64,000 nucleotides of DNA from Collybia mongolica (lineage: Eukaryota; Basidiomycota; Agaricomycetes; Agaricales; Clitocybaceae). The DNA lies in contig JAAXNY010000017.1 in assembly GCA_013420905.1 (NCBI GenBank), positions 124,001 to 188,000 of the forward strand, in the 5' to 3' direction. Both the position numbers and the translations under genes were made by a program. Below the pieces are notes generated by a model, which had not been told where the DNA came from, did not search any database, and saw nothing but the letters and a program-made list of their open reading frames with translations. Below, piece by piece: positions 1 through 10,300 of this stretch (its first letter is position 1; the number at the start of each line of letters is the position of its first letter).

Positions 1-749
1 AACGGATTCAGGCGGAAGGAGCTCATCATCCGCCGCATCCGTGGGGGGGCCTGTGTGGCGCGGAGCGGGACCTCCATCGGCGGGGCCAAAGACTGGCTGA
101 GATTGCTCAGTCCTGCATTTTCGAGAAAGGGCTCCATGACGAACGGGTCGATGTTGTCGTCCTGCTCCATTTTAACGAGCGGTGTGGAGGGCGTGAGGGC
201 CGCGGACGAGCGTCCCGACGAATGCGACTCTGGGATGCGGTATAAATCATCGTCCCAGTGGGACGTGCCAAGACGCTGCGATGAGTAGGGTGGAGATCGA
301 GAGAGGCTGGAATGGGGCGTGGGGGGTGGGTGTTCCGCTTGGGACTGCAATTGGGGGGAAGCCGAGGGAGTAGAATGCTGGCTAGGGATGTGGTAATTAA
401 GCTGCGTCGGGTAGATAATATTTGTCGGGTTAATGGGAACGACGCGATACGAGTGCTCGGGGACGGGGTCGACTTCCCATCCAGAGTATACCGCAGTCAG
501 AGTTGGGACATGCGCGTGATCATCATTGGGACGGGTGGAAGATGAATAATCATATTGCGTGGAAAATTGGGCGACCAAGGTGCCAGAATGTTGGATATAG
601 TCCGAGGGTCGGGTATTTGGCTGGAGCCAGTGAGTGGGTGGTGTGAAAACTCGCTGGGAGCGGTCGTGGGGAGGGTAGTTATAGCGGTCCAGGGGTAAGT
701 GATTGACGGGGAGTTCAGAGCGTCCGACGAGGAAAGGGAACTGCGACAT
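1..749 (-). CDS. N-terminal part of an unrecognised Ser/Pro-rich protein (partial, runs off the left edge)
   Basis: An open frame of 249 codons starts at an ATG (747-749 on the complement, protein start MSQFPFLVGRSEL) and reaches the window edge with no stop. The residues are rich in Ser, Pro, Thr, His and Tyr, with patches such as SASPQLQSQAEHPPPTPHSS and an acidic stretch (VKMEQDDNIDPFVMEPFLE). This looks like a disordered N-terminus. Acidic and Ser/Pro-rich leaders of this kind are common in fungal transcription factors, but no DNA-binding domain is inside the window, so that role is inference. No intron is needed in the visible part. The long upstream region with no gene also fits a regulated gene. 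The product is not recognised. Confidence 0.65.
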   Translation of the reverse strand, partial: MSQFPFLVGRSELPVNHLPLDRYNYPPHDRSQRVFTPPTHWLQPNTRPSDYIQHSGTLVAQFSTQYDYSSSTRPNDDHAHVPTLTAVYSGWEVDPVPEHSYRVVPINPTNIIYPTQLNYHIPSQHSTPSASPQLQSQAEHPPPTPHSSLSRSPPYSSQRLGTSHWDDDLYRIPESHSSGRSSAALTPSTPLVKMEQDDNIDPFVMEPFLENAGLSNLSQSLAPPMEVPLRATQAPPRMRRMMSSFRLNP

Positions 750-2770
750 GGAGTGAGCCTAGTTACTGGACCGGGAATTTAAAGGGTGATAGTCGGTACG
801 CGAAGTGGAATTCATACGGAGGGCAGGGTCCAGGAGACTATATATGTAAAGTAAGTGATGAAATGAGGAGCGGATGGCAGGCACGAACTGGAAGAAGACG
901 GAGAAGGCGTGCAGCACATCTTGGAAAGGACCTGATGTAAGTGGGTGTTAAAGAAAGAAAAAAAAAAATGAATGAAACAGGAAGAAAAAGAGTGCAGACC
1001 GAGGATCAGAGATTCAGATCGATGGGCCGAGTTGTAGAGATATCTGATGGCCACGCTGGACTCGTACGTCCTCCAGCTGACTCCAACTCATCTCCCCTTA
1101 TGCCTCTTTCGGCGGCGCTCTCAGACGGATCCACACTGCTACCCATCATATCCGGCTCTTTCAATCTCCGCGATATTACTCTACCCGGCCCCTCCTCCGG
1201 CCAAAACACCCCCACCAACAAAATAAAATAAAGAAATAACGCAATCCGACCATTAGACTCCTTCACAGTCTTTGCTACCTGTATATCCAGCCGTTTCGCC
1301 GATTTTTTTCTCTACCCCCCCCGGCACCTTGTTTTGTTTGATCGGTCTTCTCCAATTCAAACACACTATTAAACGAGGGAACCACACGCGCTCAGCCGCT
1401 GTGTTATCGATTGAAGAACCGCCATTCTTTCGGCACTAGTTCCTGACTTTCGTCTCCGTGTCAGGCAGACAGACAGGAACGGGGGTTGTCCTTTCCCCTC
1501 GCACGCCTTCTCTTCGTCCTGGTTTAAGGCCCCGAAGAACATGCCTCTGATCATCCCCTTCTCCCAGAGGTCGTGGTGATTGTGTAGATCACGTTGAATC
1601 CTTCTACTTGGTCACATTTGTGCGATCTAGTTCCTATCACAACATGCCCCACCAAAAAGGGTTTTTCTGGGAGGGGGCGGCGCGGCGAGGTGGGCAACAA
1701 CAGCTCAAAAGCCCAGTCCAGTAAACTGTGCATTTCTTGCCATTCACATAGAAGAAGAAAAAAAAGAGCCCTGCGAATCAATATGGGTCGCGCGATTTGA
1801 TCCTTGGCCGATTAGAGAAACTTAAACAAGAGTGAGTTCTAAACCCACAACACAGCATCTCCAGCGTACCGGGTCCAATAAGCAGAATGGGCCCAATTAA
1901 GAGGATTTAATATTTTGTGGCCGCATGTCCGCAGATTCATCTAGCTCAAAAAACACATACCCTGACGACATACCCGGCCGCTGGCACATCCCATCGATGG
2001 GGCGCATGACTTATCTGAGATCGGGATGTCACCATTAACCGCGGCCTTTCAACCAACAATATAACATCACTCACGTCACTTTCATGGGAACGCGCCTCTT
2101 TTTCGCTCCCTTCTTATCTTCGCGACATACTTTAACTGACCTTTCACAAGGTTTCCTGCATCTTGGATATAATTCCCCTTTAGCGGAAAGGAGCAGCGGA
2201 AACGGGTGGCAAATCAAGAACGATCACGTCTCCGGGCATGGTGCACAACTTTAAGTATAACCACATTATGCTGCCCCCCGTGAAATTGGAGACCAGTGCC
2301 TCCAGTGTGCAGAAGCAAGTTACGCTGGTCTGGGGTGAGTTCTTTGACACAGCCTTCGCGCATAGAACATCTTAAAGTATAATTATCAGCCACGACGGCG
2401 GATAACTCACGACGGAGGACGTACAATGCTCGGACACTATTCGTTTTTGGGTTTCACCCGTACTTCCGTGTAGCTACACAGCCATGTGATCGCAGGCCCT
2501 AGAATGCCTCACTTATTTACACACAGCGCAGCTTGAGATAAAGTATGGTTTCAGCACCAAAGGATACTGTAAATTGGTCAGATCGTCTGCGACAACACTA
2601 GCCTTAGCTTCATTGTCTATAGTTTGAGCCATTACCCTCATTTAGTGTGTGTCCGAATTTCAAATAACTAAGTTGTTTCACCGCAAGAAGTCCGGGTCTG
2701 AGGACTGCGTTAATTGTACGTGGCGCGTAAGAAAACTCATGAATTGACTCACTAGCCGTTTAGACTACAA
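750..2770. other. Gene-poor region upstream of the partial left-edge gene
   Basis: About 2 kb with only short unconvincing frames on both strands. It holds an A-run at about 957-967 and pyrimidine-rich stretches near 1300-1330. This is most likely the 5' untranslated and promoter region of the minus-strand gene. I see no tRNA, repeat array or transposon signature. Confidence 0.5.
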
Positions 2771-2773
2771 GCA

Positions 2774-3100
2774 GTGGGAACACAACAAAAGGGTCTAGCT
2801 ACAATCAGTGGTGGAGTAGCTACAGTCAGCGGAACTCAAGCCATCATGCATCACGACGAGTTCCCCGTCGCGAATAAGGCGGTATTACAACTTGGAGTGA
2901 TGGCGACGGCAAGCCGCGACGACCTCCGCAGCGCGTGCTGGGAAGAGATCGAGCGCGGCTGTGACCTAGAACCCACGGACGAGCAGGGTTATTGGTGGGA
3001 ACTATGTCTTCAGCGCGGCTCATGCTTCTTAAGCAAAGATATGCACACTAACCTCGCCGTAGCCCACGACAAAAATACTTTCGAGGGTTGGAAAACTTGA
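2774..3100 (+). CDS. Possible small hypothetical protein
   Basis: A 108-codon frame with coding-like composition from about 2840 onward. It is acidic and rich in Trp and Cys, for example ACWEEIERGC and YWWELCLQRGSC. A later ATG at 2846 (start MHHDEFPVANK) is also plausible. I do not recognise a family. It stands alone in a gene-poor stretch, has no clear promoter and may be a remnant exon. Confidence 0.25.
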   Translation: MGTQQKGLATISGGVATVSGTQAIMHHDEFPVANKAVLQLGVMATASRDDLRSACWEEIERGCDLEPTDEQGYWWELCLQRGSCFLSKDMHTNLAVAHDKNTFEGWKT

Positions 3101-6090
3101 CGAACAATAAACCCCCATCAGGAATTTGGAATCCGACTGATCCCTACCCATGCCGTGATCGGCTCGAGGCTTTGTGATTGTTTGGTGCAACGTTTTAATT
3201 TCCCTGTGTCCGGCGAATATTTCAGTTCCCGTTTACTTGTCGCCGAATTTGAATGTTGTTTCGGGACTGGAAGTCCCAATGTCAGCGCTTGAGCCCCCAT
3301 TGGAAAGGTTCGAAAACAGTAGCGTTTTCACCCTCTTTAAAGCTCGAGGCCAGATTCTATAGCTCTATTCTAGCGTTGCAGACACCATTCAAGGCTAGCT
3401 ACGTGCACGCACGCCCGTTATACAGGTTCTTCGAGTCCATGCACCCACGTCCGAAGGAGACTGTCAGAGGGGCCAAGTTTCCGCCGTCATCTCCGAGTCC
3501 GCGGGACAGCCGTCTGGGCGCTTCCAGCGCACATCTTTAGGAGAACTCTTGGTATAAGGTTGGGTGGTGTTCTTGGGCCTTCGACGACCAGGGGAAAAGC
3601 CACTGACGCGCGTTTGGGGCTTGTCGCATGATCGGACGCGAGCCAGAACAGGGCTGCCAACTAGGACAGGAGCCCCGCGCGAGGAAGTATGGACTGAGAC
3701 AGGTGGCTTGATACGCCCTGTTTTTTCTGTCTTTCGGAGCTTCCGACCTATCTTCTGACCACTCATGACTCCGAGGGGAGAGGGCGTCGTGCCGAATGCT
3801 CCCAGTGCGTTGTTCGCGATCGAGGGAAGCCAGACGGTGGGCGACCAATCAGATTGGAATTTTAATGTGCCAATGATCCCGTAGGCTATGGGGCTTCTTG
3901 GCCTTATCAGATCCCATCCACTAGGAGTGGTTCTTGCTTTGCAAGCCATCTGTCAGAACAGATTCCCCGACTACCCCGACACGGTACAAAGTCAACCAAA
4001 CGCAACGATATAGCATTTGTTTGGGCACGTTCGTTCATTTAATGCCTTTAATCAGGGTGGCCGGCAGATCTGGCCTTAAACTGGGATCATTGTGGAATAT
4101 TACAAGTCCCGTATGCCGGCTCGGTGTCCAGTCTGTTCTCTACTGTACAAGGCACAGTACGTACATCGCGACATATACCCTTGGGACTTGGAGCTCAACG
4201 TCAATTTGTCGTGTCTTGCTGCTGCCAACACCCATGTGAAGCCAAGGGCCATCAGAAACCGCCCATCAAAGCCAGATAAATCGAATCAGCAGGAAGACGC
4301 AAACGCTGTTCCAATTACGAGGGTAATCAGGATTCTTCCCGCAGATACCGTGCGGTACCTGTGGAGTAAAGTGAAGCCTTGAATGTGACCCACTTCGTAT
4401 ACATGCTCCGGATCTTTAGGGGGCTTCTGAGGGCATTGACTTCGCTGAGTCAAGGCATCCCTGTTGATACAAAGACCAATATCGGTCTATACCAGATCGT
4501 TCTTTTTCCTCCTCCACGAGGTTTCGCCCATTCAACCAGTTATTTAGGACGCAATGTTTTTCACAGGGGTTTTTCTTATGTTTGCGATCCTCACATGTGT
4601 CCAGCATGGAGTAGCGGTGGGTGCGTGCACGCCAAACTTCTCCTTTATGCTCTTAGACTATTATGAAACCGGTGATTAACCCGCGAGAGTAGGTATAACC
4701 TGTGACGATGGTTCCCCTGCCATTATTCAGGCTTCTGCGATGCACAACGGAACAAAAATGGGGATATGGTCATGCGCGGCGGGTTCTGTGGCTCTTACTA
4801 GCACCACCAACAACGTTACTGCGAGGTCGGCGGAGAAACTAGACCTCTGTTCCGCGACCTGCACCACTTTATGCCGGAAACCAAAGTGAGCAGGCGCGTG
4901 ATGACATTGGAGCTTAGAGTCCAGCTGACATGCTGTTCCATTCCTGCAGCCAGGTTCTGTTAGACATGCAAGGTGCGCATGGGATGCCAATGCAATGCAA
5001 GACCACACAGCTTCCTAACGGAGATTGTTCAATTACAGATTGTCATGCTTTGGCCAAGTAATGATGACACAACCTTTGATCTTTGATACTCTTCGTGGCT
5101 GATCGAATATTCTAGGTACTATGCGGACAGTGGACGGTTCACCGTCAAAAAGCACCAATACATGATCTGGGCCTACCGAACCTGCAAAGTAACTCAATAC
5201 AATCACCTTGACTGTGACATCTCATATTGCTACAGTCACCATAATTGTTTGTCGATCTGATTTTTTCCTGCCGTTCTTGTTTGCCTTGATGCCGTTCCAG
5301 GGGCTGGTGCGGTAGATCACATCACCTCCAAGTGTCGAACCAAACGCCATCACAATGGAGGTACCTGCCATTTTTATGACGACTCGCGTTCTTGTTAGTC
5401 CCAGCTCTCGTTATTTCCGCCGTGCTCCCGTTGAACCTGTTTACAGCCTCCGTCATCGTGGTTTCGCCTGTTTTGGATTCGGACTCTTAGCACTTTTCTC
5501 AGCCATTCAATTTTTTCCCAGTCCGCTCCGCTACAATAGTTTTTGTTACATGTAGTTGTATCGGAAGTAGTACGTCCTTGTCACATACATTTGTGCCAGT
5601 TGCGCGCGCCACCCTCGCGATCGTGAACTGTCCACATCCCTGGCTCGGGGCTTATGGTCAGCAAAATTCACTGAGATTGTTGTGGAGCGCGCTCTCCATG
5701 GACTTACTAGCATCCCCAAAAATGTCACGATCGAAACGCTCAAACTCCTACCTCTGAACTGGGCCAACGAGCGATGAAACCTGAAGACCTCGGTGCCCCT
5801 GTATCGCGCAAGATGAATGGCAGATGTCGGATACATCGATTCATGGAGGGCGGATCACTAAGAGAAGCTCGGTGTGCCCTGACAACAACCAGATGCGCGA
5901 AGGCGCTCGGTCTTTTCGGGGTCAAGAATACCCGGTATTTAGCTGTATAATTCGTACCAAACAAACCTTCATCATCAGGCTTCGGCAACAAGTCTTCTTC
6001 GTTTACGCCACTTCATTTATTGAGGTACACTGAAGTTTGTTGGAAGCATCCAGGATCAACCCATTCCCTCCTCCTGTCAGAATCGGAGAA
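3101..6090. other. Gene-poor stretch with scattered short frames
   Basis: No gene here can be supported with confidence. The longest frame is a 161-codon minus-strand reading at 3464-3949, rich in Arg, Pro and Ser. It overlaps other open frames of similar length on both strands, which suggests GC-rich chance frames. At 4691-4870 a plus-strand stretch reads like coding sequence (ITCDDGSPAIIQASAMHNGT, then a Ser/Thr-rich run), but it cannot be joined to a complete gene. It may be an eroded secreted-protein fragment. Confidence 0.3.
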
Positions 6091-6100
6091 CATGAGGGAC

Positions 6101-7110
6101 ATGTTCTCGAACTCAGTACAGCCTTCCGTCGTATCGTTATTCTCATCCACCGGCACAGATCCTCTGCAGCTTTTCAAGACCCATTTGGATGCGTCTTTGG
6201 CAGCAGATTCTTCCATACACCTTCTGCACGACACAAAGTATTTACCGCTTCCAGCAGCTCCAGCGACGATCATATCTCCACCGACCTTGAACAACGACGA
6301 CTCCGACGACGTGGGATATAGCCTGAACCAAACAGTTCTTCAGATCCAATCGCCAACGCTGCGAACGACGTATATCCACTCCCCTCCTACTGGTGGCCCT
6401 GGTCACGTTGGGCGACCTCTTCGTGGTACTCGTGATAAGTCAATTGACCTGGGCATCAGACATCCGTGGATGCACATACAGGTTCGTAACATGGGCAGGG
6501 AATGGTCTTTCGAAGTCGGGGTTGTCGATCAGTCAAATCGGATGGGGATCATCCGGTTCTCCACTTTTCAGGTGCAGTTTCTTTCCTCTTTGTGAAGTTT
6601 ACCCCATAGTCCCTCTTTGGATCCGTATCTCGTCGATCTGCGTCGAGAATGAAGTCAAACGTTACCCTGTTAGGTTCTTCCAGATATGCCTCTAGTTTAT
6701 GCCCATAGTTGGAGACACATAGTAACTCCTGGATATATATCTAGAAACAGCCTCGTCTAAAATTATCAGCCAAGGCGGATTCTTATCCCCTACTCCATCT
6801 TCCACTCTCGTTCCCACCTTCGTCATCGAGGCCACTGACCGCATGGTCGACAGTCACCCTCTGCCTGCCTTCTTATCTCCCCTATTTCTCATCTTCGAAC
6901 CTGATCAATCAGGGTGATGGCTCTGTGGATGACGACTCGAATGTCCGAAGTCTGCGCATGAACTCTGTTGGACTCATCCCTAGCGGGTCGTATTCGCACG
7001 TGGCTTACATACGGATCTATGCAACCTGTCGACTCAGGAGGATTTGGTTTGATGAAGCAGGCCCAGGTCAGAAGGTACCTTGGGAGTTCGAGCTGTACGG
7101 CAACGAATAG
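6101..7110 (+). CDS. CFA20-domain protein (Bug22/CFAP20 family)
   Basis: Two exons, 6101-6571 and 6751-7110, give an in-frame 276-residue protein. The start MFSNSVQPSVVSLFSSTGTD matches the usual CFAP20 opening (MF-N-x-Q-x-G, then a GxxPLQ-like motif, here TDPLQLF). Mid-protein is LGIRHPWMHIQVRNMGREWS followed by FEVGV, the family's strand pair. The end is AYIRIYATCRLRRIWF then a PWEFELY tail, matching the family's I-x-A-x-C-R-I-R-R-I-[YW]-F signature. An extra ATG at 6092 lies three codons upstream. The intron (179 nt, GTGCAG donor) is longer than most here. An insert between the domain halves (about residues 185-215) is not in animal forms. CFAP20 is an axonemal inner-junction protein, and its role in fungi without flagella is not known to me. 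Confidence 0.82.
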
Positions 7111-7394
7111 GGTTGGGCCTCAAAATACGTACATCAATTATTCATGAATTGTGTTACTCGGGTATGAAGCTTTTTCGTTCTTATCTCTAGAATAGGGGTG
7201 GCCAGGGCCCCATGAATCATACGCCCATTAATTCTCTATCAAACATTTAATAAGTCTCGTAAGCAGATTATAGTACAATGTAAAAAACGTGTAGCTCAAG
7301 GTTAGCAAAGACTCTGAGTGGGTATGTTATGAGTTATTAGACTAGGTTGTGGAAAGCAGAGCAGGAGACAGCAAGATGAATATAGAGCGAAACT

Positions 7395-10300
7395 TCATTT
7401 TTGAACGTAACGTCGGACTGTTTCCTTCAGCCTGAGCAGGATCTCCTTTTGCCTGATTGGGTCATCCGGCATTGCCAGCTTGCCTGTGGCGATCTTGAAC
7501 AAGTATGCAAAGTCGGCTTGGGCGACGATAGGCAACCTTGCCGCACCGTCTTTCGCTTTCTTCACCTGGAGTCTCTCCTTGAATTGCTGGGCAAAATTTT
7601 TGGATACAAGGTCCGCCCGCTCAACAACTGACAAAGGCACCCCAGCCAGGTTAGCGACATGTGTTCCAAAGGAAGACGTAGCGGCGCCTTCGATAAGCTT
7701 GAAGAGGAATACAAGCTAGGCAAGAAAATATTTATGAGTGAAGCCGCCCGGATAACGAATCAGAGGTGTTCATGGTACCCACATCTCGCTTTCCTTCGTC
7801 AACAATGGTTGACATGTGCATATTGCGAATGTTAGGATGATATGCAAAGTCGTCTGTCAATGACCCGTAATGCGTAGCGAAGAACGACAGAGGCAATGTG
7901 TGCGTCGCGAGCTGGTGAAGTACAGCCTAATGTATGTTGGTTAGCCAAGGACAAGATGTGACAACTGGATTGAAAATACCCCTGCGATTGCCATGCCATC
8001 CTGAAAGAAGTTTATATAAAAATGAGGTCGCAAAGTTTGAACAAGGTACGCACATATGTAGATGTTCCTCTACCAAGCTCTAGAGGATCCCATCAAAAAG
8101 GATTCCTTGCCATAAAACCTAACCTAACGTACCATCAAGTATGACGAGGGATTTGGGTGTTGCGTCACGAAGAATTTTGCAACTGAAGGAAATAATGCAT
8201 CACTAATCTAGCCAAATATAAATGATGTGGTGTCGTACCATTCATCAAGCTCAACCTTGAATGTGCTAGCATTTGAAAACATGTTGTCATATGCTCCCAT
8301 ACGCGTAATGATTGCGTCGACTGGGCATAGTCTGATGATTGGTGAGTATAATTGACATGGGTGAGAATAAGAACAGACCTCGCCCGGGTTGCAGGTACTA
8401 GCATCCCCAGTTGTGCCATGATCTGTCACGAAATTAAAGATGGCCGTATGCCAATCAAGTCGAGACACGTACGACGCCGGTTGCAGTCATACGCATAACC
8501 TATATCAACACATTGTCAGTCCAGCCTTGATTGTATCAAGTAAAACTACTTGCTGTTGATTTTCCACTGGTTTATTTGTGACAGTCAGTTCGAACTCGTG
8601 TCTATGCACTTGATGAAAACTTACGCCATATTGGGACCTATAATTCTCAGCATTCGAGTTGAGAGCTAAAGGAATAAGGAGTGGCTCACCCGTCAGCAGT
8701 GCAATTTTTCCTACATCCCCACCCAGCTTTACGTCGTTTGGGATAAATGATTTAAGACTTGCGCTCACACACAATGTGGGGTGTCGCAACTCGTGGAAAT
8801 CGACCCATGCAGCTTCACCTTCGACAAACTCAGGTCTGCATGACGGCTCTCCGATGGCGGTGGAAGCCTTTGCCAAGCTAAACAAGCAGTCCAGCTCCGC
8901 GAAAACTCTAATGACACGAAGCCAAACAGCTCGGTCCGTATCAAATTCCGCAAATAACCGGAATTTAAAGGCTTTGATTGCGGCATTGCGGTTTTCACGA
9001 GCCTCCTTCAATTGGCGAACCTTACTTTGTAAGGATCTGACTACCCATCTTGATTTGGCCTGCTCAACTTCAGTCTCGATTCAGGTTTTCCGCTATGTGG
9101 TTGGTTCATACCTTAGTCGAACCACTTTTAGTCCAATCGTCGGGAAGGCCTTTCTGGCTAGCTGCCGTTTCTACCAGATAGATTTCCTACGCTCCCAATG
9201 AGTGTTAATGTACTGATTTACAGGTTAGATACTACCTTGTTTCCCTGAGCGCTGTGCCAGTATGTTAGTTTGCACCTATATTAGTGTCAGCACTATGCTT
9301 CTAAAACTGAAAACTAGTTTATCACACCCAAGTTTCTTTTCAAACTTTTTCAACTCTTTCTCTAAGTGCTCTTCCAATTCTGCGATCTCTTCCATGATCG
9401 TGTCGTAGACCTCGTCTTTGCCCACTTGAGGAACAAGCTCATCAGCATCTAGGGATGTGGTTAAGTTAACTGTGCAGATACGGGAAAGAAGTGAATTTTA
9501 CCTTTCTCTGAACTGGGTTTCACGTACATATCTTCTACGTTCTTGATATTTGGCAAGAGATTAGGCGCACTGCGGAGTAGGCCCAAAATCGTTTTAGACT
9601 TGAAACTCTCTGACTCGTCCGCCAGCTTCTCAAGACCTCGGCTGAGCTTTTTGAAGGCCTGAATTAATGATCGAATGTTCGTGAACGCAGCATTACAGAC
9701 GAGGATGAGAACTTACACCCAAAACTTTGATGAAGTCTCTTATTCGGCAATTCTTGGCATGAATGCGGGAAACAACGCGTTCAAGGTCTGGCAAGCCTTT
9801 GGCGAGCTCAGTAAATTCGCCCTCAAAAGTAGGGTGGTCTATCAAGTCTTCCACCGCATCGAGCCTTTGATTATGATATATCAGGTCAGCATATAGTAAA
9901 AGAAATGAAGATGAGAACCATACCTGGCATTTATATCTGCTATCTGACGCAAAGGCATGCACAGCCATATGCGAAACAACCTCTTGCCTGTCAATAATGT
10001 CAGATAGGAAACCTTAAAACACAGTACTTGACATACCAAAGGGCGTGATGCACCTTCCTAAGAGCTTCAATAATGATCCCTCCTCGGTACCCTCATTATT
10101 AAGGAGAACCTGCCGAAGTATACTCAATAAAGCGCAATAAATCAAGCATAAATGCGCACCTCAATGTGGGCCAAAGTTTGCCCATCGAGAGTCAAACCCT
10201 GACCTCGCTTCATTGGATCATACACATTGAAATTTTTCATGCTAAGAATGTCTTTGTCAATGTTGAGTTGTCGCAGATACCTTAAGCACACGTTAAAAGC

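Noticed and set aside
8165..8468. Open minus-strand frames inside MSH6 that could look like separate small genes
   Set aside because: They are read-throughs of MSH6 exons into introns. The spliced chain through them rebuilds the conserved ATPase motifs.
8659..9201. 180-codon plus-strand frame
   Set aside because: It is antisense to MSH6 exons and shows no independent family features.
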